Assembly (NCBI RefSeq): GCF_902497875.1
Contig: NZ_CABVHY010000001.1
Span: 62,001-126,000, forward strand
Source: Pseudomonas fluorescens
GTDB taxonomy: Bacteria; Pseudomonadota; Gammaproteobacteria; Pseudomonadales; Pseudomonadaceae
DNA length: 64,000 nucleotides
Direction: 5' to 3'
Shown here: piece after piece, positions 49,159-59,500 of the stretch
Numbering within the stretch: the stretch's first letter is position 1
Layout of the letters: each line of letters starts with the position of its first letter
Program-made: the position numbers and the translations under genes
Notes under the pieces: model-generated
Told to the model about the DNA's origin: nothing
The model's database searches: none
The model's input: the letters and a program-made list of their open reading frames with translations, nothing else

Positions 49159-49312
49159 AGGACTACCTGGTAAGGCCAATACAAAGAGGCGCGATGATAG
49201 CAAACCTGTGCGCTTTTAGAGCATGGCAGGGTTTTGCATGAATATCGCTCATGTTGGTGGCAGGGCCGGACCGGTAGAATCGCCGCGTCGTTTCTATCGT
49301 CGGGACAGGGAT

Positions 49313-51604
49313 ATGCCGTATCGCGTGGTCATCAGCAGTGTTCTGCTGCTGTTAAGTGGTGCCGTCACAGCGCAAGGTCCGGCGTCGGCGATTTCCTACA
49401 GCCGCGACATTCAACCGATCTTCACCGAAAAGTGCGTGGCCTGCCATGCCTGCAATGACGCCGCCTGTCAGCTCAACCTGGGCAGTGGGGAGGGCGCGGC
49501 GCGGGGCGCAAGCAAAATCCCGGTCTATGACGGTGAACGCAGCCGGGCTTCAGCACCGACTCGGCTGTTCTACGATGCTTTCGGCAAGGCGGCCTGGCAG
49601 CACAAAGGCTTCTATTCGGTCCTCGATGCTCAAGGCAATCAGGCGGCATTGCTGTCGCGCATGCTCGAACTGGGACACCAGGCACCCTTGCAGCCCAACG
49701 CCAAGCTGCCCACCGAGATTGTTCTGGGCTTGAACCGGGAAAACATCTGCCCGCAGCCGGGCGAGTTCGACGGCTATGCCAGCGCCCACCCGAAAGAAGG
49801 CATGCCCCTGGCCGTCACCGGTCTGACCGATCAGCAGTATCAGACCCTGCAACGCTGGCTGGCGTCCGGGGCACTGATCGACGAGCAAGACCTGGCCCCC
49901 AGCGCCAGGGAGGCGTTGCAGATCGTGCAGTGGGAACGCCTGCTCAATGCCCCAGGCAGCAGGGAAAGCCTGGTCGGCCGCTGGCTGTTCGAGCACTGGT
50001 TCCTCGCGCATATTTACTTCAAGGACGGCGAGCCGGGGCATTTCTTCCAATGGGTGCGCTCGCGTACGCCGCCGGGGCAGCCGATCGAGCTGATCGCCAG
50101 CCGCCGCCCAAATGAAGACCCGGGGACTCAGGTCTATTACCGCCTATGGCCAGTGCAAGGGGTGATCGTCCACAAGACTCACATCACCTACCCCTTGAGC
50201 GCAGCGAAAATGGCGCGGATCAAGACCCTGTTCTATAGCGGTAACTGGCAGGTCAGTGCCTTGCCGGGCTACGGGCCGGAACGCAGGGCCAATCCATTCG
50301 AGACCTTCCAGGCGATTCCGGCGCAGGCGCGTTATCAGTTCATGCTCGATAACGCCGAATACTTTGTGCGGACCTTTATCCGCGGTCCGGTCTGCCGTGG
50401 GCAGATCGCCACCGACGTCATTCGCGATCACTTCTGGGCCCTGTTCCAGGCGCCGGAGCATGACCTGTACATTACCGACCCCAATTACCGTGGCCAGGCC
50501 ACGCCCTTGCTCGCGATGCCGGGGCAGAACGACGACGTCGGCAGCGTCCTGAGCCTGTGGCACGGCTATCGCGACAAACGCAACGCATACGAGGCCTTGC
50601 GCCGGGACAGCTACGCCGATACGCCGGCACCGAGCTGGTCGACCCTGTGGGCCGGCAATGACAACGCGCTGCTGAGCATTTTTCGGCACTTCGACAGCGC
50701 CTCGGTGAGCAAAGGCCTGATCGGTGACGTGCCGCAAACCCTGTGGCTGTTCGATTATCCGTTGCTGGAGCGCACCTACTACCAGTTGGCGGTCAACTTC
50801 GATGTGTTCGGCAACGTCTCCCACCAGGCGCAGACTCGCCTGTACTTCGACCTGATTCGCAACGGCGCCGAGCAGAACTTCCTGCGCCTGATGCCGGCTG
50901 ATTCCCGGAATGGCTACCTCGACGATTGGTATCAGAACAGCGGCAAGTTCAAGATGTGGCTGGACTACGAGTCCATCGACAACGACCAGCCCACGGCATT
51001 GAATCTGGACGAACAGGATCCGAAGCGGGACTTTGTCAACCAGTTGCTGGTTCGCTACGGCGATCTGAACGCCAGGCCTGATCCGATAAACCGCTGTGGC
51101 GGGGCCTATTGCTCTCGGCCGAACATCGATCCGGCGCTGCAGGAAGCGGAACAGACCTTGAGCCGTCTGGCTTCGCGCCCGGCCGCCGGGCTCAGGGTGG
51201 TCGACCAGCTACCGGAAGCCGTGGTGCTGCGTATCGAGACTCAAAGCGGCAAACGCGAGGTCTATAGCCTGCTGCGCAATCGCGCCCACAGCAACGTGGC
51301 GTTCATGCTTGGCGAATCGCTGCGTTATCAGCCGGGGCTGGATACCCTGACGATTTATCCGGGGATACTGAGCAGCTATCCGAACTTCATCTTCAACATT
51401 CCGGCCGGGCAGGTACCTGATTTTGTGGCACGGATGGAGCAGGCCAGGGACGCTGACGGGCTCGAGAAAATCGTCGAGCGTTGGGGGATTCGTCGCAGTC
51501 ATCCGCAGTTCTGGCAGTACTTCCATGACCTGAGCCAGCACATCCACGAGACCGAACCGGTGGAGGCGGGGGTGCTGGACATGAATCGCTATGAGAATCT
51601 GTAA
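49313..51604 (+). CDS. cti: fatty acid cis/trans isomerase
   Basis: The product has 763 residues. A signal peptide (MPYRVVISSVLLLLSGAVTA) and a cytochrome-c-type heme motif CVACH close behind (SYSRDIQPIFTEKCVACHAC) identify Cti. This periplasmic heme enzyme turns cis- into trans-unsaturated fatty acids in membrane lipids under solvent or heat stress. Further conserved-looking blocks are FEHWFLAHIYF, RLWPVQGVIVHKTHITYPL and RGPVCRGQIATDVIRDHFW. ATG 49313 has CAGGGA just upstream. It is divergent from metH. Confidence 0.95.
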   Translation: MPYRVVISSVLLLLSGAVTAQGPASAISYSRDIQPIFTEKCVACHACNDAACQLNLGSGEGAARGASKIPVYDGERSRASAPTRLFYDAFGKAAWQHKGFYSVLDAQGNQAALLSRMLELGHQAPLQPNAKLPTEIVLGLNRENICPQPGEFDGYASAHPKEGMPLAVTGLTDQQYQTLQRWLASGALIDEQDLAPSAREALQIVQWERLLNAPGSRESLVGRWLFEHWFLAHIYFKDGEPGHFFQWVRSRTPPGQPIELIASRRPNEDPGTQVYYRLWPVQGVIVHKTHITYPLSAAKMARIKTLFYSGNWQVSALPGYGPERRANPFETFQAIPAQARYQFMLDNAEYFVRTFIRGPVCRGQIATDVIRDHFWALFQAPEHDLYITDPNYRGQATPLLAMPGQNDDVGSVLSLWHGYRDKRNAYEALRRDSYADTPAPSWSTLWAGNDNALLSIFRHFDSASVSKGLIGDVPQTLWLFDYPLLERTYYQLAVNFDVFGNVSHQAQTRLYFDLIRNGAEQNFLRLMPADSRNGYLDDWYQNSGKFKMWLDYESIDNDQPTALNLDEQDPKRDFVNQLLVRYGDLNARPDPINRCGGAYCSRPNIDPALQEAEQTLSRLASRPAAGLRVVDQLPEAVVLRIETQSGKREVYSLLRNRAHSNVAFMLGESLRYQPGLDTLTIYPGILSSYPNFIFNIPAGQVPDFVARMEQARDADGLEKIVERWGIRRSHPQFWQYFHDLSQHIHETEPVEAGVLDMNRYENL

Positions 51605-51658
51605 CCGGTTGACCGGTAGTCCTCGGGGCCACCGGTTCTTTCCCGACCTAAATACTAG

Positions 51659-52300
<642 letters not shown>

Positions 52301-52325
52301 TAAGTAAGGCGTTCGCTGCAAACCG

Positions 52326-52355
52326 AAAAAACGGCGCCCGTGAGCGCCGTTTTTT
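52326..52355 (+). terminator. intrinsic terminator of nfuA
   Basis: The arms AAAAAACGGCGC (52326-52337) and GCGCCGTTTTTT (52344-52355) are perfect complements, with a six-base loop and a run of T. The symmetry allows use in both directions. Confidence 0.9.
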
Positions 52356-52390
52356 TATGCCTGGGAATTGAGGTGGCCGTTACATAGTCC

Positions 52391-52537
52391 CGTAGCAGCT
52401 GGCGAGCTCGCGAGACTGCGTTCGGCCGCGCAGCGGTCGTAATCCAGGCGACTCGGTTAATCTGAAACACCGCGTTATCCGATTTTACGAGGGCTTCGCC
52501 CTCGAACGCAGGCTCGCGAGCTCGCCAGCTGCTACGG
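52391..52537. repeat. REPIN-like inverted repeat pair
   Basis: The outer arms CGTAGCAGCTGGCGAGCTCG (from 52391) and its near reverse complement ending at 52537 enclose about 90 bases. They lie between the converging nfuA and cobM genes. This is a different palindrome family from the GATCGCAGCC-type repeats. Confidence 0.75.
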
Positions 52538-52549
52538 AAATTGATGGCC

Positions 52550-53296
52550 CTAAGGGCGATAGAGATGCGCATGCCCTGCGCGATACAACGACGACTCGCT
52601 GAAATTGTCACTGCCCAGTACCCGACCCACCAGGATCAGCGCCGTGCGGCGAAAGCCCTTGGCCTGAACCTTTTGCGCGATATCTGCCAGAGTCCCCACT
52701 ACCCAATCCTGATCCGGCCAGGTGGCGCGATGAATCACTGCGATCGGGCAGTCCGCGCCGTAATGCGGAAGCAGCTCGGCGATGATTTTTTCCAGGTGAT
52801 TGACCCCCAGATGAATCGCCATGGTCGCGCCATGCTGTGCCAGGCTCCCCAGCTCTTCCCCGGCCGGCATCGCGGTTTTGTCGGCATACCGGGTCAGAAT
52901 CACGCTCTGGGACACGTCCGGCAGTGTCAGCTCCGCCCCCAGCAGCGCCGCGCAGGCGGCCGTCGCGGTCACGCCGGGGACGATTTCGAAGGGAATACTC
53001 AGCTCGCGCAAGTAACGAATCTGCTCGCCAATCGCGCCGTACAGGCTTGGGTCGCCGGAATGCACCCGGGCCACGTCCTGGCCTTTGCCATGGGCGCTCT
53101 TGATCAGTTCGACGATCTGTTCCAGGTGCAGCTCGGCGCTGTTGACCACCTGTTCGGCCTGGTGGCCTTCCAGCACGGCGGCGGGTACCAGCGAGCCGGC
53201 ATAGATGATCAGCGGGCAGCTGCGGATCAGTCGTTGGCCTTTGACGGTGATCAGTTCCGGGTCGCCGGGACCTGCGCCGATAAAGTAGACGGTCAT
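52550..53296 (-). CDS. cobM: precorrin-4 C11-methyltransferase
   Basis: This 248-residue SAM-dependent methyltransferase of the tetrapyrrole methylase family starts MTVYFIGAGPGDPELITVKG. It has the IIYAGSLVP and VHSGDPSLYGAIGEQ motifs and FEIVPGVTATAACAALLGAELTLP that typify CobM. It methylates C-11 of precorrin-4 in aerobic cobalamin synthesis. ATG 53296 has AGGAGA upstream. It is the last gene of the cbtB-cbtA-cobE-cobM run, 81 bases after cobE. Confidence 0.95.
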   Translation of the reverse strand: MTVYFIGAGPGDPELITVKGQRLIRSCPLIIYAGSLVPAAVLEGHQAEQVVNSAELHLEQIVELIKSAHGKGQDVARVHSGDPSLYGAIGEQIRYLRELSIPFEIVPGVTATAACAALLGAELTLPDVSQSVILTRYADKTAMPAGEELGSLAQHGATMAIHLGVNHLEKIIAELLPHYGADCPIAVIHRATWPDQDWVVGTLADIAQKVQAKGFRRTALILVGRVLGSDNFSESSLYRAGHAHLYRP

Positions 53297-53377
53297 GCCG
53301 GTCTCCTGTGCAAAGTCGTGGCGGCAATGCTTCAGATGAAGATTGCTCATGATCGAGGGCGGGGATTATCGGGGATT

Positions 53378-53791
53378 TTAAGCAGATGAGGCTAATGCAA
53401 GGGTCGCCTGGCCATATTTTTGTCGCAGGATCAGCAATCTGGCCGGGGTTTGCGCCAGTTGTTCGACCAGTGCCAGGGCCGCGCTTTCGGCCACGCCATA
53501 GCAGCCGGTGCGCTCAAAGGCGATTTGCGAGTGATGGCTGAGGTGTGGCTCATAAGCGGCGAGCTGCGTGCTATTGAACAGCGTCAGTGGTAGCGCCAGT
53601 TGCTCGGCCAGCTCGAGCAGGCCCGGCTCATCGCGCTTCAGGTCGATGCTGGCCAGCGCCCGAATCGCTCGAAGCTCGATGTTATGGGCCTGCAATGCCT
53701 GGTCGAGCAGCGCCCGCAGCGTGCTGGCGGGGCAGCCACGCTGGCAGCCCAGGCCGACCACCAGGGTCGGCGCTGTGCTGATCGGCGTCAT
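53378..53791 (-). CDS. cobE: cobalamin biosynthesis protein CobE (CbiG C-terminal type)
   Basis: This 137-residue protein equals the C-terminal domain of CbiG: LVVGLGCQRGCPASTLRALLDQAL, IRALASIDLKRDEPGLLELA, FERTGCYGVAESAALAL. CobE is needed for aerobic corrin ring synthesis, but its exact step is not settled. ATG 53791 lies just before the cbtA stop on the complementary frame, so the gene overlaps is minimal and coupling is likely. Confidence 0.88.
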   Translation of the reverse strand: MTPISTAPTLVVGLGCQRGCPASTLRALLDQALQAHNIELRAIRALASIDLKRDEPGLLELAEQLALPLTLFNSTQLAAYEPHLSHHSQIAFERTGCYGVAESAALALVEQLAQTPARLLILRQKYGQATLALASSA

Positions 53792-53796
53792 CAGCG

Positions 53797-54489
53797 TTAC
53801 TGACCTGCGTTGTTGCGGCGGAACAACCAGGCGCTGATCAGACCCATGGCCAGCCAGAACGCCGCGTTGGTCAGCTGCGAAGCGATTTTGAATTGGGCTT
53901 CGAGCGCTTCCGGGGCGAGCATCGAATGCACTTGCGGCTGTGGGGCGCCAATGATGTGTGGTACGGCCAACGTCGCCACGCCGAGAATCTTCAGAGCCCA
54001 ATGCTTGCCGAACACGATCAGCGCGATGCCGACGGCGGTGGACGCCGCGGTACCGACCCACCAGATCTGCCGCTGCGCCAGGTCGGCTGCGACAGTACCC
54101 GGCAGCTCGGGCGGCAGGCCCAGGGTCGGCGCCAGGCAGAAGGTCGCGTAACCGGCCAGGCCCCAGAGCAAGCCCTGAGAGGTACGGCTCGGAGTGCGCA
54201 AGGTATAGAGACCGGCGAGCATCAGGGCGAAACCGACCGCTACCACCAGATTGCCACCGGTGGTCGACAGCACGCGCTGCCAGCCGTCTTCCGGTGCCCA
54301 GGCTTCGGCGTCGTGGGTGTGAGCGGCAACAGCGCCTTCAGCATGTTCGTGAACTTCGGCAGCCGGGGCATTTTCGTAGGTTTCCGCCTGGAGAATCAGC
54401 GGCGCGACCCAGAAGCTTTGCAGCAGGGTCAGCAACAAGGCCGCGAGCAGCCCGGTGAAACCTGCGGTTTGCGCAATACGCTTGATCAT
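53797..54489 (-). CDS. cbtA: cobalt transporter subunit CbtA
   Basis: This 230-residue membrane protein has about five spans. A His/acid-rich loop (EVHEHAEGAVAAHTHDAEAW) lies after the first span, and GYATFCLAPTLGLPPELPG is typical of CbtA. With CbtB it is a predicted cobalt importer that is found under B12 riboswitch control in many bacteria. It follows cbtB by 11 bases. Transport activity is inferred from the family. Confidence 0.92.
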   Translation of the reverse strand: MIKRIAQTAGFTGLLAALLLTLLQSFWVAPLILQAETYENAPAAEVHEHAEGAVAAHTHDAEAWAPEDGWQRVLSTTGGNLVVAVGFALMLAGLYTLRTPSRTSQGLLWGLAGYATFCLAPTLGLPPELPGTVAADLAQRQIWWVGTAASTAVGIALIVFGKHWALKILGVATLAVPHIIGAPQPQVHSMLAPEALEAQFKIASQLTNAAFWLAMGLISAWLFRRNNAGQ

Positions 54490-54500
54490 GACGGCAGGTC

Positions 54501-54695
54501 TCAATGGCACGGGAAGGCGGAGCTGTGACGGGTGTCGTGGGCGGCGTTGTGCACCGCTTCGATGTGCGAGAAGCCGGCGAAGTACACCAGGCACGCGCCG
54601 AAAATCGATGCGCCGATAGCGACAATCAGGCGTTGGCTCAGGGTGGATGTGGTGCTGGCGGTGCCTGCGTGGCGAGTGCTGCTGATAGTCGACAT
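54501..54695 (-). CDS. cbtB: cobalt transporter subunit CbtB
   Basis: This 64-residue protein has one membrane span (LIVAIGASIFGACLVYFAGF) and a His-rich tail (HIEAVHNAAHDTRHSSAFPCH), the hallmark of CbtB. The tail probably binds cobalt. ATG 54695 has AGAGGGAAGC upstream. It is the first gene behind the minus-strand cobalamin riboswitch. Confidence 0.93.
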   Translation of the reverse strand: MSTISSTRHAGTASTTSTLSQRLIVAIGASIFGACLVYFAGFSHIEAVHNAAHDTRHSSAFPCH

Positions 54696-54807
54696 GGCGC
54701 TTCCCTCTGGTGTGTCAGCGGGTGAATCGAGCGCGTGAAAACCCCGCGAGACTGGCCCGCAGAGATCCGAACAGCGCCCGCCCACCGCGGGTTTTTGATC
54801 TATGTAT

Positions 54808-55010
54808 TGCGGGCCGGTCTCCGGGCTCGCGAGGGGCAGGGCTGGCGCCCGAACCTGCAAGAGTCACCTTCCCATGCCGAACTGCTGACACAGTGGATCT
54901 GACTCTTCGCTCGCTTACCGTTGCGGGGGCAGCACCGGACTGATCAAGGCTTGAGTAAAGCACATGACTCACCGGTTTCCCGTTTCACCCTGTGAAGGGC
55001 ACCCGTAACA
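54808..55010 (-). promoter_or_regulatory. cobalamin riboswitch for cbtB-cbtA-cobE-cobM
   Basis: Read on the minus strand, the region has the conserved B12 aptamer order. It shows a 5' GTTACGGGTGCCCTTCACAG element, GGTGAAACGGGAA followed by GGTG, the core CAGTCCGGTGCTGCCCCCGC, and the 3' box GAGCCCGGAGACCGGCC. The ATG of cbtB lies about 110 bases downstream. Adenosyl- or methylcobalamin binding would be expected to switch the cobalt-uptake and cobM operon off. Confidence 0.93.
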
Positions 55011-55221
55011 AGGCGTGTAGGAGAGCATGGGCGGGGGATGGGAGTCAATTGGCAAGGGTTCTCAACTCGGAATCGAGGCGCTCCCATCGCGAGCAAGCTC
55101 GCTCCCACAGTTGACCGCATACCCCTGTGGGAGCGAGCTTGCTCGCGATGGCGTCGTCATAGTCGCCATAGATCTCTATCCGGACATTGACCCGCCCCGA
55201 TGCGATGCGTAGCCTTGCGCT
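55011..55221. other. spacer between the divergent riboswitches
   Basis: This space of about 210 bases should hold two back-to-back promoters. It contains a REP pair at 55084-55151. No gene is supported. Confidence 0.5.
55084..55151. repeat. REP inverted repeat
   Basis: The arms 55084-55110 and 55125-55151 are perfect reverse complements (CCATCGCGAGCAAGCTCGCT...CCCACAG), 27 bp with a 14-base loop. The same palindrome occurs at 60489-60552. Confidence 0.85.
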
Positions 55222-55405
55222 TTCGAGGTTCTTCGGCGTCTGCCGAAGCTAAGAAGGGAACGCGGTCAATGCCGCGGCTGCCCCCGCAACTGTGAACGGT
55301 GAGGTTTTCTGCCACGCCACTGCGCCATTTATCCAGAGGCGCGGGAAGGCGCAGAACTCGCCAGTCGAAGGACTGGCACACCGTCAGCCAGGAGACCTGC
55401 CTCGT
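55222..55405 (+). promoter_or_regulatory. cobalamin riboswitch for cobW-cobN operon
   Basis: The plus strand carries AAGGGAACGCGGT, then GGCTGCCCCCGCAACTGTGA, a GCCACTG box at about 55316, and GTCAGCCAGGAGACCTGCC at 55384-55402. These are the textbook consensus elements of the B12 aptamer. cobW starts about 110 bases downstream, leaving room for an expression platform that hides its ribosome-binding site or forms a terminator. Confidence 0.95.
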
Positions 55406-55514
55406 CCCAGATTCTCACTACAACCGGGCGGGGTGATCCGGTGGCGAAATCTTCCGCGTTTGTGCGCGCGGTCAAGTCGTCCCGTATGCCCGCCACCTTG
55501 CCAAAGGGCATCCG

Positions 55515-56591
55515 ATGAAAACACTGGCCAAACTTCCCGTCACCATCGTTACCGGCTTTCTCGGCTCGGGCAAAACCACCTTGCTGCGGCATATGCTCGA
55601 CAACGCCCAGGGCCGGCGCATTGCGGTGATCGTCAACGAATTCGGCGAACTGGGCATCGACGGTGAAATTCTCAAGCAGTGCTCAATCGGCTGCACCGAA
55701 GAAGAAGCCAGCGGCCGCGTCTATGAACTGGCCAACGGTTGCCTGTGCTGCACGGTCCAGGAAGAGTTCTTCCCGGTGATGCGCGAGCTGGTTGCCCGCC
55801 GCGCGGACCTGGACCACATCCTCATTGAAACTTCCGGTCTGGCCCTGCCCAAACCGCTGGTGCAAGCCTTCCAATGGCCGGAAATCCGCAGCGCCTGTAC
55901 CGTCGACGCGGTGATTACCGTGGTCGACAGCCCGGCCGTGGCCGCCGGCACCTTTGCCGCGTTCCCGGACCAGGTGGATGCCCAGCGCAAGCTCGACCCG
56001 AACCTCGATCACGAGTCGCCGCTGCACGAGCTGTTCGCTGACCAACTGGCCAGCGCCGACCTGGTGATCCTCAACAAGGCTGACCTGATCAGCCCTGAAG
56101 ACCTGGCCCGTGTGCGCCTGGAAGTCGCCGAAGAACTGCCGCCAGCGGTAAAAGTCATCGAAGCCAGCAGCGGTCGTGTGCCACTGGACGTGTTGATCGG
56201 CCTCGGTGCCGGCTCCGAAGAACACATCGACAGCCGTCACAGCCACCACGACCATCACCACGGTGACGCTGATGGTGAGGGGCATGATGATCATGACCAC
56301 GACGCCTTCGATTCCATCTCCATCGAACTGCCGCAAGCCGACGAAAGCCTGCTGCTGGACGCCCTGACGCAACTGGTGGTCGAGCACGGCATCCTGCGGG
56401 TCAAAGGCTTCGCCGCCGTTGCGAACAAACCGATGCGCCTGCTGATCCAGGGCGTGGGCACGCGCTTCGACAAACACTTCGACCGCGCCTGGCGCGCCGA
56501 AGAATCCCGTGCGACGCACCTGGTGCTGATCGGCCAGCAGCTGGACGCGGCCTTGATCGAAGCGCAATTGCGCGCCGCGCTCAGCGCCTGA
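55515..56591 (+). CDS. cobW: CobW family GTPase (cobalt metallochaperone)
   Basis: This 358-residue G3E GTPase has Walker A GFLGSGKTTLL near residue 14 and the metal-binding GCLCC motif. Also present are ETSGLALPKP, the guanine-specific NKADLI, and a long His/Asp-rich insertion near residues 240-262 (SRHSHHDHHHGD...HDDHDHD) suited to metal storage. CobW is thought to deliver Co(II) to the CobN chelatase. It is followed by cobN after 3 bases. Confidence 0.95.
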   Translation: MKTLAKLPVTIVTGFLGSGKTTLLRHMLDNAQGRRIAVIVNEFGELGIDGEILKQCSIGCTEEEASGRVYELANGCLCCTVQEEFFPVMRELVARRADLDHILIETSGLALPKPLVQAFQWPEIRSACTVDAVITVVDSPAVAAGTFAAFPDQVDAQRKLDPNLDHESPLHELFADQLASADLVILNKADLISPEDLARVRLEVAEELPPAVKVIEASSGRVPLDVLIGLGAGSEEHIDSRHSHHDHHHGDADGEGHDDHDHDAFDSISIELPQADESLLLDALTQLVVEHGILRVKGFAAVANKPMRLLIQGVGTRFDKHFDRAWRAEESRATHLVLIGQQLDAALIEAQLRAALSA

Positions 56592-56594
56592 TCC

Positions 56595-59500
56595 ATGCAC
56601 CTGCTCAGGACCCAACCCGGCGGTTTCGTCTCGGATGACAACATTGCCGACCTTGGCCAAACTCCCGCCGAGCTGGTGATCCTGTGCAGCGGCGATTCCA
56701 GCCTGGCACTGCTCGCCGAAGCCGCGCAGCAGTTGCCGGACGACTATCCGAGCCTGCGCCTGGCCAACCCGATGCAGGTGCAGAATCACGCCTCGGTCGA
56801 TCTGTATGTCGATGAAGTCCTGCGCCACGCGAAAATTATCCTGATCTCGCTGCACGGCGGGATCGGCTATTGGCGCTACGGCGTGGAACGGCTGGTGCAG
56901 CTGGCCGAGCGGGGCGTGCAACTGATTCTGGTGCCGGGCGATGATCGCCCCGACCCTGAGTTGAGCGACCTGAGCACAGTGGCCGCCGAAGACCGTGATC
57001 GATTGTGGCACTACTTGCGCCAGGGCGGCATGGGCAATGCGCTGGACCTGTATCGCTGCCTTGCCAGTCGCTGGCTGGGCCGTGAGTACCCATGGGCAGA
57101 ACCACAAATCCTGCCGCGCACGGCGATTTACCATCCGCACAAAAGCCCCGCCGTACTCAGCGACTGGCAGGCTGATTGGCAGGCCGATCAGCCGGTGGCG
57201 GCGGTGTTGTTTTATCGCTCGCACTTGCAGGCGGCGAACACCGCTTTCATCGATGTTTTCTGTCAGCGCTTGCAGGCGGTGGGGCTTAACCCGTTGCCGA
57301 TTGCGCTGGCCAGTTTGAAAGAGCCCGACTGCCTGACGGTGGTCGAGGACTTGCTGGATGAAGTTTCTGCCTCGGTCATTCTGAACACCACCGGTTTCGC
57401 CCAGTCCAGCCCGGAAGCACCGCATCTGCGGCCGTTCCGCCGCAATATTCCGGTGATCCAGGCGATCTGTGCCCAGGACAACGAGTCCGGCTGGCGCGCC
57501 AGCGAGCAGGGCCTCGGCCCGCGTGACCTGGCGATGCATATCGCCTTGCCGGAACTCGATGGGCGGATCATCAGCCGGCCCATCAGCTTCAAGGACCTGG
57601 CCTGGCGCAGCGAGCGCAGCCAGTCGGATGTGGTCTGCTACCGAGCGCAACCTGAGCGTATGGACTTCGTCGCCGAACTGGCGCGGCGCTGGATCGAACT
57701 GGCGCGGGTGCCGAACGGCGAAAAACGCATCGCACTGATCCTCGCCAACTACCCGACCCGCGATGGCCGGATCGGCAATGGCGTAGGTCTCGATACGCCG
57801 GCTGCCGCATTGAATATCCTGCGGGCACTGCATGCCGAAGGCTATCCGCTGCCGGCGGATCTGCCAGTCAGCGGCACGGCGCTGATTGAGCAATTGCTCG
57901 GTGGCGTCAGCAACGATCTGGAGACCATCGACCAGCGGCCGTGCCAGCAAAGCCTGGCGCTGGACGACTACTGCACGATGCTCAACGCGTTGCCCGAAGC
58001 CAATCGCAACGCGGTGCTGGAGCGTTGGGGCTCCCCTGAAAGCGACCCGATGTTCCGCGGCGGGCGGATGATGATCGCCGGCCTGCGCTTTGGCCTGACC
58101 TTTGTCGGTATCCAGCCGGCACGGGGTTACCAGGTCGATCCGAGCGCGGTCTATCACGACCCGGACCTGGTGCCGCCCCATGGCTATCTGGCGTTCTATT
58201 TCTGGCTGCGCAAAACCTACGGCGCCCACGGGGTGATTCACGTTGGCAAGCACGGTAACCTCGAATGGCTGCCGGGCAAGGGCGTCGGTCTCTCGGAAAA
58301 CTGCTGGCCGGACGCATTGCTCGGTCCGCTGCCGAATATCTATCCGTTCATCGTCAACGATCCGGGCGAGGGCGCCCAGGCCAAGCGGCGCACCCAGGCC
58401 GTGATCATCGATCACCTGATGCCTCCGCTGACCCGCGCCGAAACCTATGGCCCGCTGCGCGATCTCGAATTGCTGGCTGATGAGTATTACGAAGCCCAGC
58501 TGCTGGATCCGCGCCGTGCCCGGGAGTTGCAGCGCGACATCCTGAAGCTGGTGCGCGATAGCCACATCGATCGCGAACTGCAACTGGACGACCAGCTCGA
58601 CAGCGATGCCGACGCAGCGATCTGGTTGCCGCGCCTCGATACCTATTTGTGCGACCTGAAGGAATCGCAGATTCGCGACGGTCTGCATGTGTTCGGTGAG
58701 TCTCCCGTCGGCCGCCTGCGGATCGATACGCTGCTGGCATTGCTGCGAATTCCCCGTGGCGATGGACGTGGCGCCCAGTCGAGCCTGCTGCGAGCGCTGG
58801 CCAAAGCTTTTGAGCTGGGTTTCGATCCGCTGGATTGTGACTTGGGCGCGCCCTGGACCGGGCCGCGACCGGTTGCGCTGCAAGCACTCAGTGATGAGCT
58901 CTGGCGCAGCGCTGGCGACAGTCGTGAACGCCTTGAGCTATTTGCCGCACAGTTGATCGAGCGGGCGTTAAGTGCTGATGTCGACACATTGAATACACCT
59001 GGCTGGAGCGAAGTGCAGGTGATCATCGACAGCCTGCGCAAAGTCGTCGCCCCACGCCTGGACGCCTGCGGCCCGGCAGAAATGCGCGGCCTGCTGGATG
59101 CCCTGAGCGGGCGTTTTGTCCCGGCCGGCCCCAGCGGCGCACCGAGTCGCGGGCGCCTCGACGTGCTGCCCACCGGGCGCAACTTCTTCTCGGTGGACGT
59201 GCGCAACCTGCCGACCACCACCGCCTGGCGCATCGGCTTTCAGTCGGCCAACCTGATCCTCGAGCGACATTTGCAGGACCATGGCGATCATTTGCGTCAG
59301 CTCGGGCTCTCGGTCTGGGGCACGGCGACCATGCGCACCGGCGGCGACGACATCGCCCAGGCCATGGGATTGATGGGGGTGCGCCCGGTGTGGGCCACGG
59401 GCAGCCAGCGGGTCGACGATTTCGAAATCCTGCCGCTGAGCCTGCTCGATCGGCCACGGGTGGATGTCACCCTGCGGGTCTCCGGGTTCTTCCGCGATGC

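Noticed and set aside
49159..49312. Riboswitch in the metH/cti divergent region
   Set aside because: The space is too short and shows none of the cobalamin or SAM aptamer boxes found at 54808-55405.
55683..58883. Open frame of over 1,000 codons on the minus strand opposite cobW and cobN
   Set aside because: It crosses two well-identified genes and both their boundaries, is low-complexity (rich in Q, R, A, V) and has no ribosome-binding site. It is a GC-bias shadow.
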